In this document: positions 19,676 through 29,238 of the stretch, in pieces
Position numbering within the stretch: the first letter of the stretch is position 1
How the letters are laid out: each line of letters starts with the position of its first letter
Assembly (NCBI RefSeq): GCF_003203515.1
Contig: NZ_BGNG01000011.1
Location: 57,426 to 121,425 of the forward strand
Length of the DNA: 64,000 nt
DNA from: Glaciecola sp. KUL10
GTDB taxonomy: Bacteria > Pseudomonadota > Gammaproteobacteria > Enterobacterales > Alteromonadaceae
Direction: 5' to 3'
The notes under the pieces: generated by a model
The model's input: the letters and a program-made list of their open reading frames with translations, nothing else
Told to the model about the DNA's origin: nothing
The model's database searches: none
Translations under genes and position numbers: made by a program

Positions 19676-19732
19676 CAGGACTTATCTCAAAAACATTAGT
19701 ACGTTACACTTTAAATATATAAACCTAATGAA

Positions 19733-22171
19733 GTGTCCTCCTCCTTGCTACCTGTCGAAGAAATAATCCCGTCTTTATTAAATCAGCTACACGATGGTGA
19801 TGCAATTGTCATTGCGCCACCCGGCGCAGGCAAATCCACCTGCATCCCCTTACATCTTCTGGCGCTTCAACAATTCAAATCAAAGAAAATCATCATGTTA
19901 CAACCTCGCAGGGTTGCAGCAAAAACAGTTGCAGAATACCTGTCTAAACAGCTCAAGGAACCTTTAGGGAAGACAATCGGCTATAGAATCCGAGGAGAGT
20001 CGAAAGTTAGTCTGCATACTCGCTTAGAAGTAGTAACCGAAGGCGTCTTGACAAGAATGATCCAAGACAATCCAGAGTTATCCAATATTGGAATTATTAT
20101 TTTTGACGAATTCCATGAGCGTAGTCTGCATGCAGACTTTTCTTTAGCTTTATCACTGGAACTCAAAGAGGCATTTAATGAACAATTACGGTTATTAATC
20201 ATGTCTGCGACCCTTGATATAGATGACATAAAAAAGATAATGCCGAAGGCAACCGTATTTAGCTCAAAAGGGCGAAGCTACCCAGTTAATATCCAATATC
20301 GACCGAGCATAAATAAACAAATTAAATTAGTGGAACAGGTATCAGAGATAATTAAAGAGGCCTACTCAAAGCATATAAAAGATATATTGGTATTCTTGCC
20401 GGGTACATATGAAATAAATAAATTGTCACACCTATTTGAGGGTTACTGGTCTGATTTAATGGTCTTGCCCCTTCACGCTAGTCTAAAAAAGCAAGCTCAG
20501 GCTGAGGCATTACAGGCGGCTCCGGTGGGTATGCGCAAACTGATATTAAGTACGAATATTGCCGAAACGAGCCTCACAATTGACGGAATCGAAGTGGTCA
20601 TTGACAGTGGCTTAGAAAAGTCCAGCCGCTTTGATTTGCGCTTGGGTGTGACCCAATTGTTAACTCAAAGGATTTCGCAAGCTTCTGCAGAACAACGCTC
20701 TGGTCGCGCTGGTAGACTCATGCCTGGCACGTGTTATCGCTTATGGAATGAAGAACTGCATTTTCGACTAGCAAAAAAACACCCTGCAGAAATCTTAACG
20801 ACCGATATCTCTGGAATTACACTTGAAGCAAAAGCTTGGGGGTCGAACCTTGCTCAATTAAGCTTGATTGATCTCCCTAGCCAGACGCAGCAAGCGCATG
20901 CTAATAAACAATTGCTAAAACTGGGGCTTATTGATGAATCGGGAAAACTGACTGGACTGGGTACCAAAGCACAGCAATTAGGCACAAATCCAGACGTTGC
21001 TGTTATGTTGCTTAAGGCCCAAGCAATCAGTGTTGCACATTTATCCATGGCATGTGCACTTTGTGCTTTATTAGAGAGTAAAGACCCACTTATTCACGCC
21101 AGTACCCCATTACTCGAAGATAGATTCAATTTTTTACTTGCAAATAAACAAAATGAAATATGGAAGTTAATTACGCAATGGCATCAAAGGTTTAATATTA
21201 CTTTGCAAACTTGGCCACTAGATGAACTTGCGGTCATCGTTGGCTTAGGCTTTCCATTGTGGATCGCAAAAAAGCGAGTGGCCCAAAATTACACCATGGC
21301 CAATGGTAGTGGAGCTTCAATGCATTCAAAGGTAAGTGAGAGCGCCATTATCACCTCTGCTAAATGGATAAGTATTGCTTCATTACAAGTTATTGGCAGC
21401 AATGCAAACAACACGGTCATAAAATATGCACAACCGATTACGATAGAACAGCTCGAAAAGCATTTTTCAAAGCACTTTTCAGTCGAAGAAGCATTATATT
21501 GGGATGAACAGAAACAGAAAATAAGTGCAATAGAACAACGGAAATTTAATGCAATCAAAGTATCGCATCAAAATAAAAGTATCAGCCCATCAACCTCAAT
21601 GGTAACCATTTGGCAAAGACTGTTGACCGAGCGCGGCATAGGATTTATTCCTTTTGATAAGCATGCTAAAAATTTCATCCAACGAGTCAACATGCTATCC
21701 AGTATTGAAGCAGACTTTCCACTGTTGAGTGATGCCAACCTAATTAAATATGCCGACCAATGGTTATTGCCAGCCTTAGAAAAAACAATTGAATTTAAAA
21801 GCTTGAGTAAGTTACCTTTTCAAACGCTATTAAAGTCTATGCTCACGTATCAGCAGCAAAAAACGTTAGATACATTATTACCATTAAAACTTGAATTGCC
21901 TAATGGGCGGGCAGCTAACCTAGAGTATCAAGAAGATGGCAAAGTGGTGTTATCAGTCCGTATGCAAGAATTGTATGGACTAAAAGAACATCCTTATATT
22001 ATGCGGGGAAAGATCCCTATCATTTGTGAGATATTATCCCCCGCTCAACGGCCTATTCAAACTACTATGGATTTGCCTAGATTCTGGAAAGGCAGTTACA
22101 GCGAGGTAAAAAAAGAAATGCGGGGGCGTTACCCTAAACACAGATGGCCTGATGACCCGAGCGTGGGTTAG
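19733..22171 (+). CDS. hrpB: ATP-dependent helicase HrpB
   Basis: DEAH-box helicase of 812 residues, the usual HrpB length. Visible motifs: Walker A PPGAGKST (about 34-41), motif II DEFH in IIFDEFHERSLHADF (about 125-139), motif III SAT, motif VI QRSGRAGR, then the HA2 domain and the HrpB C-terminal domain ending DDPSVG. It is predicted to act on nucleic acid in the cytoplasm; its cellular task in bacteria is poorly defined. The start is GTG at 19733, because the nearby ATG at 19728 is in another frame. Its 3' end abuts the convergent gene at 22178. Confidence 0.93.
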   Translation: MSSSLLPVEEIIPSLLNQLHDGDAIVIAPPGAGKSTCIPLHLLALQQFKSKKIIMLQPRRVAAKTVAEYLSKQLKEPLGKTIGYRIRGESKVSLHTRLEVVTEGVLTRMIQDNPELSNIGIIIFDEFHERSLHADFSLALSLELKEAFNEQLRLLIMSATLDIDDIKKIMPKATVFSSKGRSYPVNIQYRPSINKQIKLVEQVSEIIKEAYSKHIKDILVFLPGTYEINKLSHLFEGYWSDLMVLPLHASLKKQAQAEALQAAPVGMRKLILSTNIAETSLTIDGIEVVIDSGLEKSSRFDLRLGVTQLLTQRISQASAEQRSGRAGRLMPGTCYRLWNEELHFRLAKKHPAEILTTDISGITLEAKAWGSNLAQLSLIDLPSQTQQAHANKQLLKLGLIDESGKLTGLGTKAQQLGTNPDVAVMLLKAQAISVAHLSMACALCALLESKDPLIHASTPLLEDRFNFLLANKQNEIWKLITQWHQRFNITLQTWPLDELAVIVGLGFPLWIAKKRVAQNYTMANGSGASMHSKVSESAIITSAKWISIASLQVIGSNANNTVIKYAQPITIEQLEKHFSKHFSVEEALYWDEQKQKISAIEQRKFNAIKVSHQNKSISPSTSMVTIWQRLLTERGIGFIPFDKHAKNFIQRVNMLSSIEADFPLLSDANLIKYADQWLLPALEKTIEFKSLSKLPFQTLLKSMLTYQQQKTLDTLLPLKLELPNGRAANLEYQEDGKVVLSVRMQELYGLKEHPYIMRGKIPIICEILSPAQRPIQTTMDLPRFWKGSYSEVKKEMRGRYPKHRWPDDPSVG

Positions 22172-22173
22172 CG

Positions 22174-22198
22174 AGTCTTAGTCATTAGACTGTTTTTT
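22174..22198 (+). terminator. Possible terminator after hrpB
   Basis: A short stem AGTCT/AGACT with an eight-base loop is followed by six T residues immediately after the hrpB stop. The stem is weak, and it overlaps the last codons of the convergent gene. Only moderate support. Confidence 0.4.
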
Positions 22199-22633
22199 CT
22201 CGATAATCACATCAGCATAGGACCGCAGCTTGTCTTTGCTGCGCAATGCCTCAAAAGGGTCTTTGGGCTGGCCTTTCTTTTGTGGTTGCTCAGACTTTTC
22301 ATCCGTTGAAGTAACCTGTAAGCGACCCAACAATTTTTTTAGTGCCGTATTGGTGCCACCTGAATCGAGCTCTTTTTCTGCTTGTTTCTTTTGGTTATAC
22401 CAATGATTTACACCCAAAAACAAAATCACGCTGCCTATCCATATTAACCACTTAAGTGCAAATGATAGCCCTACGTGTTTTGGCTCTTCCAGAAGTGCAT
22501 TGTAACTTAAATAGTCTTGATGAATTTGCCCAACGATGACCATACTAATAACAGTAATCACTAAGCTAACTAACAAAAATTTGTATCGCCGCCACAACAA
22601 ACCAGACAATACAATATTAATGAGTTTATTCAT
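22178..22633 (-). CDS. Two-helix inner-membrane protein, unrecognised
   Basis: A 151-residue protein with two hydrophobic segments (about 15-35 and 60-80) and a charged cytoplasmic C-terminal half rich in Lys, Gln and Asp. I do not recognise the family. The upstream 75-residue gene ends exactly where this one begins (TAA followed by ATG), so the two are one operon and may work together. It converges with hrpB with only six bases between the stops. Confidence 0.65.
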   Translation of the reverse strand: MNKLINIVLSGLLWRRYKFLLVSLVITVISMVIVGQIHQDYLSYNALLEEPKHVGLSFALKWLIWIGSVILFLGVNHWYNQKKQAEKELDSGGTNTALKKLLGRLQVTSTDEKSEQPQKKGQPKDPFEALRSKDKLRSYADVIIEKKQSND

Positions 22634-22861
22634 TTAACCAAATACTCCAATGCCTAGCAATGCTAGCACTGCTAAAAGTCCCTTTTCTTTAATCGCAGAA
22701 TAGATTTTTGCTTCTTCTTCTTGAACAATCACTTCAAGCTCTTCAGTAGCAAAGTCGTCTGGTTTAGCTTTAGCCAATACGATTCTTGTGTAAGCTCTTT
22801 TAATCGCTTTATCGCGTATTGCTTGTTTAAATTTATCTTTTGTTTTTCGAACTGGATTCAC
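22634..22861 (-). CDS. Small protein with basic N-terminus and C-terminal helix, unrecognised
   Basis: A 75-residue protein: a strongly basic, helical N-terminal third (KTKDKFKQAIRDKAIKRAY), an acidic middle (EELEVIVQEEEAK) and a short hydrophobic C-terminus (LLAVLALLGIGVFG) that could insert in the membrane. GAGAGG lies upstream of the ATG. It directly precedes the 151-residue membrane protein gene. No function can be assigned. Confidence 0.6.
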   Translation of the reverse strand: MNPVRKTKDKFKQAIRDKAIKRAYTRIVLAKAKPDDFATEELEVIVQEEEAKIYSAIKEKGLLAVLALLGIGVFG

Positions 22862-23039
22862 TGAAAACCTCTCTAGTCTAGCGCCTAGTTTACATTATAA
22901 GCAGACTAAAAGCCTAAAATAGCCACGTTCTTAAATGTAAATATTCTTGTCGACGTGATATTTTTAGCGTGGTTAATAGGTTTGAAATTCTTATGTTAGT
23001 GAGTGAAATAGAATCTTCGAAAAGGAAAATAAGAAATTA

Positions 23040-23870
23040 ATGTCCACGAATCACACCCTAAGTTACCGAACAAGTTGTGCTTTGTTATGCTTGTGTTTTT
23101 TAATGTTACCGCAAAGCACACTGGTAGCAACTGAGTCACATCACACTCATGACGATATTAGCATCACCCAAAGTCAGCTAGATTCAATTGCGAAGAAGAT
23201 TTATCAAAACGAAACAGGTTCAAACCCTAATTATTTGATTGCATGGAATGAAGGTGAAAACTTTGCGAGCCTTGGGCTTGGGCATTTCATTTGGTTTCCC
23301 AAAGGCTTAAATAGCCCTTTTACAGAAACGTTTCCTGATTTTATTGAATATCTGTTAGTACACGATGTGGCTGTTCCCGAGTGGATGCTCAATAATCGAG
23401 ATTTCCCTTTCCATTCAAAAGAGAAATACACAAACGCAATCAATAGTGAAAAAATGTTGGCCTTGAAAAGGCTCATGCTGAACACGTTCTCTCATCAAAT
23501 AAATTTCATTTTTAATAGAATGCAACGTGCATTACCACTGATGCTGAATGAAAATTTAAGTTTAGCGCAACAAAAACACGTGAGAGAACGATTCTACAAA
23601 CTAGCCAATACCTCTCTAGGCCTATACTCATTGATAGATTACGTTAATTTTAAGGGTGAGGGTGTTTCCAAGTCAGAGCGATATGCTGACAAGGGTTGGG
23701 GACTGCTACAGGTGTTACTTAATATTCAAGATGACCAACAAAACATTAATGTAGCATTTAGCCAAGCATGCAAGTATGTACTGAATAGACGAGTATACAA
23801 TTCTCCACAAAGAGAAATTGAGGCCAAATGGATAAAAGGTTGGGAAAGGCGCTGCGATACATACCGCTAA
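23040..23870 (+). CDS. Secreted protein of unknown function with a lysozyme-like E...GLGH pattern
   Basis: A 276-residue protein with a signal peptide (hydrophobic core about 12-30). The mature part starts with QLDSIAKKIYQNETGSNPNYLIAWNEGENFASLGLGHFIWFPKG. A Glu near residue 58 followed about 20 residues later by GLGHFIW is reminiscent of the catalytic Glu and GxGH strand in phage-type lysozymes, but overall similarity is not clear and I would not call it an enzyme. It is followed by two other exported-protein genes on the same strand (CIA30-like and thioredoxin-like) with gaps of about 85 bases each. The ATG has GGAAAA upstream. Confidence 0.7.
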   Translation: MSTNHTLSYRTSCALLCLCFLMLPQSTLVATESHHTHDDISITQSQLDSIAKKIYQNETGSNPNYLIAWNEGENFASLGLGHFIWFPKGLNSPFTETFPDFIEYLLVHDVAVPEWMLNNRDFPFHSKEKYTNAINSEKMLALKRLMLNTFSHQINFIFNRMQRALPLMLNENLSLAQQKHVRERFYKLANTSLGLYSLIDYVNFKGEGVSKSERYADKGWGLLQVLLNIQDDQQNINVAFSQACKYVLNRRVYNSPQREIEAKWIKGWERRCDTYR

Positions 23871-23956
23871 TTAAACAAGGCTTTTAAGGCGCAGTTGAAC
23901 TTCAATAATCGACGAAGCGTATTAATGCAATAAATGAGTTAACGAGAACATTAAGC

Positions 23957-24547
23957 ATGCTTTTAACAAGGCGAGGTGCATTGCTTGCGAAGCTAATTTG
24001 GATCAACCTGCTGATAGCAACCGCAAGCTACCATGCCAACGCATCCTCTATTCCTATGATAAACTTTGAAGAAAAAACAGAAATTCAAGAGTGGCGAGTA
24101 GTTAATGATACAGTCATGGGCGGACTCTCGCGAGCGGGTTTGGACATCATTGATGGTAGCGCGTTTTTTTATGGCATACTATCGCTGCGCAATAACGGTG
24201 GGTTTGCGTCGGTAAGGCGTCCTCTTCGATTAACATCATTGAGCAATAAAGCGCTGGTTAGAGTCCGAGTAGTAGGAGATGGTAAAACCTATCAACTTCG
24301 TTTTCGAATGGACGGTTATTACGATGGCGTCTCATACTCAGCCTCATTTACCACTCTACAAGGTGAAGTAAGCGAACATATATTTTCACTAACAGATTTT
24401 AAAGCGAGTTTCAGAGGGCGACAGGTCATTGATGCTCCAGCTTTAAGTTGGCCCAGTGTAAGACAAGTCGCATTGATGATTTCTGAAAAACAGGAAGGTA
24501 AGTTTAAATTACTTGTCGACTCCATTACGTGGTTTGAGCAAGCTTAA
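23957..24547 (+). CDS. CIA30 family protein (complex I intermediate-associated protein 30 domain)
   Basis: A 196-residue protein with an N-terminal signal or anchor segment (about 10-28) followed by a CIA30 domain. The family hallmark is visible as WRVVNDTVMGGLSRAGLDI near residues 48-66 and FYGILSLRNNGGFASVRRPL near 72-91. In bacteria the domain is a galactose-binding-like beta sandwich of unknown role, often exported; the link to complex I is only by name. It is transcribed with, or close to, the neighbouring exported-protein genes. Confidence 0.82.
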   Translation: MLLTRRGALLAKLIWINLLIATASYHANASSIPMINFEEKTEIQEWRVVNDTVMGGLSRAGLDIIDGSAFFYGILSLRNNGGFASVRRPLRLTSLSNKALVRVRVVGDGKTYQLRFRMDGYYDGVSYSASFTTLQGEVSEHIFSLTDFKASFRGRQVIDAPALSWPSVRQVALMISEKQEGKFKLLVDSITWFEQA

Positions 24548-24633
24548 GATTTTATGATAATGATACTTGACCAACTCTATTTATTCACGCAGGCTTGTCT
24601 CAACACACTGCAACAACATATCAGGGACTGAAC

Positions 24634-25464
24634 ATGCCGTTAATTTTCAATCGCATACATTTGAGCAAGCCTCGTCAACTACAGCTGATGATAAAACGCA
24701 GTTTCGTGTTTATAGTTTTGATTTGCTTAACTCATTTTGCTCACTCTGCGGGAAACATTGATGACTCAAAGACCTTAGCAGCGTATAAATTTAATCCTAC
24801 AGACAATCCGATGCAAACGGCCCTAGATGCTATTCAATCTGCGAAGACAAATCATAAACTAGCGATGGTTGTACTGGGTGCACAATGGTGTCACGACAGC
24901 CGCGCAGTTGCAGCTCAATTTTCAAAGCCAGAGATGCAAAAGATTTTAAATCGTGAATATGAACTTGCATTTATTGATGTGGGATATCTAGAAGACCGTC
25001 GAGCAATAACTGAACACTTTGGTTACCCTACTTATTTTGCAACGCCAACCGTGATGATTATCGAGCCCATTTCAGGTCAAATTGTCAATTTTGACTCACT
25101 TCCTAAGTGGTCTAGTGGCGCAAGCGTGCCTTACGAAGAGTATTTAAAAGACTTTGCCAACCCCACTTCTTTACTTGGTAGCACTGGTGTTCAAGCACTG
25201 ACTCCTGAATTAAAAGCCTTTGAAAAATCACAAGCAGAAAGACTCTCATTAGCTTATAAAAAAATGGGACCTGACTTATTAAAAGATGTAAACAAGACGT
25301 TGGAAGACAGCAAAGGCTTCTATGCCTTGTGGAATGAAGCACGTCAGTTTAGAGGACAACTTCAAAAAAGTATTCACAAGCTCCGTAAGATACATCCATC
25401 GGCATTGACCATTCAGATGATTGAACAAGAAGTACAAGCTAAACAGAGTTGGGAAACTGAGTAA
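24634..25464 (+). CDS. Thioredoxin-fold exported protein
   Basis: A 276-residue protein whose N-terminal half has a thioredoxin-like pattern: MVVLGAQWCHDSRAVAAQF around Cys86, then a partner strand and a cis-Pro-like ATPTVMII segment. The active site is WC-H-D-S, keeping only the first Cys of CxxC, so a dithiol oxidoreductase role is doubtful. The C-terminal part is helical. I start it at 24634, where AGGGA lies seven bases upstream; a start at 24688 would leave a cleaner signal peptide (hydrophobic run then AHSAG). A longer frame from 24595 lacks a ribosome site. Confidence 0.78.
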   Translation: MPLIFNRIHLSKPRQLQLMIKRSFVFIVLICLTHFAHSAGNIDDSKTLAAYKFNPTDNPMQTALDAIQSAKTNHKLAMVVLGAQWCHDSRAVAAQFSKPEMQKILNREYELAFIDVGYLEDRRAITEHFGYPTYFATPTVMIIEPISGQIVNFDSLPKWSSGASVPYEEYLKDFANPTSLLGSTGVQALTPELKAFEKSQAERLSLAYKKMGPDLLKDVNKTLEDSKGFYALWNEARQFRGQLQKSIHKLRKIHPSALTIQMIEQEVQAKQSWETE

Positions 25465-25574
25465 AAGAAAGCCTAAATATAAGGCTCAAGGTATAAATCA
25501 TATTGATGACATTACTTAGAACAAAAAACCATGAATAAAGCGCTCAAAACACACACAAATATCGATAATCACAG

Positions 25575-25603
25575 TTGATTATTGTGTGCGCTTTGGCTAA
25601 CAT
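25575..25603 (+). promoter_or_regulatory. Candidate sigma-70 promoter of the his operon
   Basis: TTGATT at 25575-25580 and TAACAT at 25598-25603 are separated by 17 bases, a good spacing for a housekeeping promoter. It would start transcription about 25 bases before the His leader peptide. Just upstream is a small inverted repeat (ATAATCA-CAGT-TGATTAT) that partly overlaps the -35 element and could be an operator. Confidence 0.5.
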
Positions 25604-25633
25604 GCGTGCCATCTTAAACGAAGACGTTTATAA

Positions 25634-25678
25634 ATGAATAAAACAACTTTTTGCCACCATCATCATTTGCAAGCATAA
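25634..25678 (+). CDS. hisL: His operon leader peptide
   Basis: A 14-codon frame reading MNKTTFCHHHHLQA, with four consecutive His codons (CAC CAT CAT CAT). It lies upstream of hisG and just before alternative hairpins, exactly the layout of histidine attenuators. When charged tRNA-His is short, the ribosome stalls on the His codons and the transcript folds into the antiterminator. E. coli hisL has seven His codons; four is at the short end. Confidence 0.92.
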   Translation: MNKTTFCHHHHLQA

Positions 25679-25693
25679 CCTTTCAGGTTGGTG

Positions 25694-25776
25694 CTGGAAG
25701 GGTCGTGTTTCCTTTCCAGTGGTAAGAAGATAAATCTCAAACCCTCGAAAGGAAACTTTTGAGGGTTTTTCTTTTT
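25694..25776 (+). promoter_or_regulatory. Histidine attenuator: pause hairpin, antiterminator and terminator
   Basis: Three competing structures are visible. A pause stem pairs CTGGAAGG (25694) with CCTTTCCAG (25711-25719). An antiterminator pairs GTTTCCTTTC (25707-25716) with GAAAGGAAAC (25747-25756), a perfect 10-bp match. The terminator pairs ACCCTCGAAAG (25741-25751) with CTTTTGAGGGT (25756-25766) and is followed by TTTTCTTTTT. The pause and antiterminator share one strand and the antiterminator and terminator share another, so they are mutually exclusive. A 128-base untranslated stretch follows before hisG. Confidence 0.9.
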
Positions 25777-25904
25777 CAATCGCTCGCGTTATTCATGCTA
25801 GCTGTAATAAAGACAAACGTTTCAACACCCTCTTTGATGGTAATCATAAGATACTGAGTAATAAGTTATCCATTACACATAAGAGTAAACAAGGAAAATA
25901 AGCA

Positions 25905-26804
25905 ATGAGCGACACTAAAAGACTAAAGATAGCGGTTCAAAAGAAAGGCCGTTTGAGTGATGACAGTATTGCACTTTTAAAAGCGATTGGCATAAAGCTT
26001 CAAATTAGAGATCGCTTGCTTATTGCCCATTCAACTAATCAGCCGATCGACTTGCTGCTTGTGCGCGATGATGACATCCCGGGGTTAGTCATGGATGGCG
26101 TTGTTGACTTGGGCTTTATCGGCGAAAACGAATTAGAAGAAAAAATGCTTGAACGTCAAGCGTCGAATCGCCCTGCCGGCTTTGAAACACTTCGTCGCCT
26201 AGACTACGGAGGTTGCCGTTTATCAATTGCGATCCCAAATGAAATGAACTACAAAGACACAAGCTCTCTAAACGGCACTAAAGTCGCGACCACCTACCCT
26301 TACCTACTTGAACGATACTTCAAAAATGAAGGTATCGATGCCAAAGCGGTCATGCTAACGGGCTCTGTTGAAGTCGCCCCGAGAGCGGGTGTTGCTGATG
26401 CAATTTGTGACCTGGTCTCAACAGGAGCAACACTCGAAGCGAATGGCCTGAAAGAACAAGAAGTTATTTTTCAATCAAAAGCGGTATTAATTCAAAAAGA
26501 ACAAGCGCTAAGCGAAGACAAGCAAGCACTCGTCAATCGTTTACTGCCACGCATCGATGGTGTGATGCAGGCTAAAGAAAGCAAATATATCATGCTGCAC
26601 GCGCCCTCAGCTTATCTTGAGCAAGTTAAAAGTTTACTTCCTGGTGCTGAAAACCCAACCGTATTGCCACTTGCTGGCAACCAAGACACAGTAGCGATAC
26701 ACGTTGTGAGTTCAGAAACGCTGTTTTGGGAAACGATGGAAAAACTAAAAGCCCTTGGCTGTAGTTCCATCCTAGTCATGCCAATTGAGAAAATGATGGG
26801 GTAA
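25905..26804 (+). CDS. hisG: ATP phosphoribosyltransferase (long form)
   Basis: Catalyses the first step of histidine synthesis, joining ATP and PRPP. At 299 residues it is the long HisG with a C-terminal ACT-like regulatory domain (about 225-299) for feedback inhibition by histidine, so no HisZ is needed. N-terminal [19 protein letters not shown] and the phosphate-binding [18 protein letters not shown] (about 165-182) are typical. AAGGAAAA precedes the ATG. The stop overlaps hisD by one base. Confidence 0.96.
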   Translation: MSDTKRLKIAVQKKGRLSDDSIALLKAIGIKLQIRDRLLIAHSTNQPIDLLLVRDDDIPGLVMDGVVDLGFIGENELEEKMLERQASNRPAGFETLRRLDYGGCRLSIAIPNEMNYKDTSSLNGTKVATTYPYLLERYFKNEGIDAKAVMLTGSVEVAPRAGVADAICDLVSTGATLEANGLKEQEVIFQSKAVLIQKEQALSEDKQALVNRLLPRIDGVMQAKESKYIMLHAPSAYLEQVKSLLPGAENPTVLPLAGNQDTVAIHVVSSETLFWETMEKLKALGCSSILVMPIEKMMG

Positions 26805-28123
26805 TGCCGATGGATGCGTCAACAATTATTGTTTGGAGTGCGCTTTCTACAGACGAACAAGCTCAAGCTTTGTCTCGGCCTGCCCTAAAAGACAGTGCGT
26901 TGCTAAAAGATACTGTTACCAAAATTGTCAGCCAAGTGCGTGAAAATAAAGACGCAGCTGTACTGTCTTACACTAAAGAGTTTGATGGTGCCGAATTAAG
27001 TTCACTGCGCCTTGATGAAGCATTGATAGACAATGCAGAAGCAGAGTTAAGCACAAAGGTTAAACTAGCGATTGATACTGCTTATCAAAATATAAAAACC
27101 TTTCACGAAGCACAGCGTCCTCAAGATATTCGCATTGAAACAGCGCCCGGCGTCATTTGCGAACAAAAACATGCCGCCCTTGAAGCGGTAGGATTATATA
27201 TTCCCGGCGGAAGCGCTCCATTGCCATCAACGGTCTTAATGTTAGGTGTGTCCGCACAAGTAGCAGGATGTGAATTACCCATATTGTGCACCCCTCCATC
27301 GATTCAGGGCACTATCGCTGCTGAAATAAGATACGCTGCAAAAATTTGTGGTATCAAGCACATTTACTTGTGTGGCGGCGCACAAGCGGTGGCGGCTATG
27401 GCCTTTGGCACAGAAACCATTCCCAAAGTAGATAAAATCTTTGGCCCTGGTAATAGTTTTGTAACAGAAGCTAAACAACAAGTTAGCCAAGCAATTGGCG
27501 GCGCGGCAATTGATATGCCCGCCGGTCCATCTGAAGTACTAGTCATTGCCGACGCAGATGCTAATCCAGCTTATGTCGCCGCAGATTTGCTCAGCCAAGC
27601 AGAGCACGGTGCAGATTCACAAGCTGTATTGGTAAGTGATAGCGAATCATTGATCGAACTGACACGCCAACAAGTTGTGTTGCAACTTGCACAATTATCG
27701 AGAAAAGACATCGCAGGAAAAGCAGTTGAGCACAGTCGCTATATTTTGACCAAAGATCTTGATGAATCTGTTGCAGTATCTAATGCATATGCGCCTGAAC
27801 ACTTAATCGTACAAACCGAAAATGCCCGTGAGTTAGTGGCAAAACTACGTCACGCAGGTTCAATTTTTGTGGGTGCGTATTCACCTGAATCAGCGGGCGA
27901 TTACGCAAGTGGTACTAATCACGTATTGCCCACCTATGGTTATGCACGAAACTACAACAGCCTCGGTTTACTTGACTTTATGCGCCGCTATACAATTCAA
28001 GAACTCAGCAAAGAAGGCTTACAAAATATCGGCGATGCCATTATGGACTTAGCTGAAGCTGAAGGTTTAGATGCTCACAAACACGCAGTTGCCATAAGGC
28101 TCAATGATACAGGTATAACATAA
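26804..28123 (+). CDS. hisD: Histidinol dehydrogenase
   Basis: Zinc-dependent, NAD-linked enzyme for the last two steps of histidine synthesis. The family blocks are clear: the GLYIPGG and STVLM segments, [32 protein letters not shown] and [10 protein letters not shown] (with the Zn-binding Gln/His region), and the APEHLI motif. The length of 439 is normal. The start overlaps the hisG stop (TAATG at 26804), though ATG at 26810 has a better-spaced GGGG upstream. The stop overlaps hisC by one base. Confidence 0.96.
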   Translation: MPMDASTIIVWSALSTDEQAQALSRPALKDSALLKDTVTKIVSQVRENKDAAVLSYTKEFDGAELSSLRLDEALIDNAEAELSTKVKLAIDTAYQNIKTFHEAQRPQDIRIETAPGVICEQKHAALEAVGLYIPGGSAPLPSTVLMLGVSAQVAGCELPILCTPPSIQGTIAAEIRYAAKICGIKHIYLCGGAQAVAAMAFGTETIPKVDKIFGPGNSFVTEAKQQVSQAIGGAAIDMPAGPSEVLVIADADANPAYVAADLLSQAEHGADSQAVLVSDSESLIELTRQQVVLQLAQLSRKDIAGKAVEHSRYILTKDLDESVAVSNAYAPEHLIVQTENARELVAKLRHAGSIFVGAYSPESAGDYASGTNHVLPTYGYARNYNSLGLLDFMRRYTIQELSKEGLQNIGDAIMDLAEAEGLDAHKHAVAIRLNDTGIT

Positions 28124-29211
28124 TGAGTAAGTGGCTAGAAAACCTCACAGTTGATCACGTCAATCAACTTACACCATATGAATCTGCTCGACGCTTGTTC
28201 TCAGCCGCAGATTCATCAGATGACGTGAAACGCGTTTGGATGAATGCAAACGAATCACCTTTTAGCAAAGACTACGAGATCAACAGCGAGTTTTATAATC
28301 GTTATCCAGACTGCCAACCCGATGAGTTAATCAGTGCTTATGCTGAATATGCGGGTTTAGTAAAGCCACAAACCTTGGTAACACGTGGCGCAGACGAAGG
28401 TATCGAGTTGGTCATCCGCGCGTTTTGTGAAGCTGAAAAAGACAGTGTGCTGATTTGCCCGCCCACCTATGGGATGTATGCGATCAGTGCACAGACCTTT
28501 AATGTGGGTGTTGAAAAATCGCTATTAAACGCTGATTTCTCACTAAATCTTGAAGATATCAAGCGCTATGTCGGTAAAGTCAAAGTGGTATTTATCTGTT
28601 CGCCAAATAACCCGACAGGTACAAGCGTTAAACGCGCTGATATAATTGAGGTATTAGAAGCATTTAAAGACCAAGCCATCGTTGTGGTTGACGAGGCCTA
28701 CATAGAGTTTGATCAAGAAAGCACGCAAACAGCTTTGCTTGATACTTACGACAATCTAGTTGTTTTGCGTACTTTATCAAAAGCCTTTGCTCTGGCAGGT
28801 TTGCGTTGTGGATTTACCCTTTCATCAGCGCAGATTATTCAAACCTTGCTTAAAGTCATCGCGCCGTACCCAATCGCAGCGCCAGTTGCTCAAATCGCCA
28901 CTCAAGCTTTAAGCCCTATTGGATTGCAATACATGCAATCGCAAGTTAACACTTTGAATGAATACTTAAGCGAGATGGCGGCACAATTAAATACTATTGG
29001 TGACATTGAAGTCGTGGGCGCAACCTATGGCAACTTTGTGCTGTTTCGCACGCAACAAAAACAAGCACTGATGGACTACTTAGTTGCAAATTCAATGCTT
29101 ATTCGCGACCAATCGAAGCAAGTTATGCTCGAAAACTGTTTGCGGATTAGTATTGGTGACGAACAACAAAACCAACAGCTTATCGAATTAATCAGGGCAT
29201 TTTACGCATAA
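28123..29211 (+). CDS. hisC: Histidinol-phosphate aminotransferase
   Basis: PLP-dependent class I/II aminotransferase, 362 residues. The Schiff-base Lys lies in TLSKAFALAGLRCGF (Lys220), with CSPNNPTGT near 166-174 and DEAYIEF near 195-201. It converts imidazole-acetol phosphate to histidinol phosphate using glutamate. Starts within the hisD stop (TAATG); hisB follows 27 bases after its own stop. Confidence 0.95.
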   Translation: MSKWLENLTVDHVNQLTPYESARRLFSAADSSDDVKRVWMNANESPFSKDYEINSEFYNRYPDCQPDELISAYAEYAGLVKPQTLVTRGADEGIELVIRAFCEAEKDSVLICPPTYGMYAISAQTFNVGVEKSLLNADFSLNLEDIKRYVGKVKVVFICSPNNPTGTSVKRADIIEVLEAFKDQAIVVVDEAYIEFDQESTQTALLDTYDNLVVLRTLSKAFALAGLRCGFTLSSAQIIQTLLKVIAPYPIAAPVAQIATQALSPIGLQYMQSQVNTLNEYLSEMAAQLNTIGDIEVVGATYGNFVLFRTQQKQALMDYLVANSMLIRDQSKQVMLENCLRISIGDEQQNQQLIELIRAFYA

Positions 29212-29238
29212 AGCGTGACGAAGCATAGGAATATAGAA

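Noticed and set aside
22634..22861. Toxin-antitoxin pair with the 22178 gene
   Set aside because: Small and coupled, but neither protein shows a known toxin or antitoxin motif, and the larger one has two membrane helices with a long charged tail.
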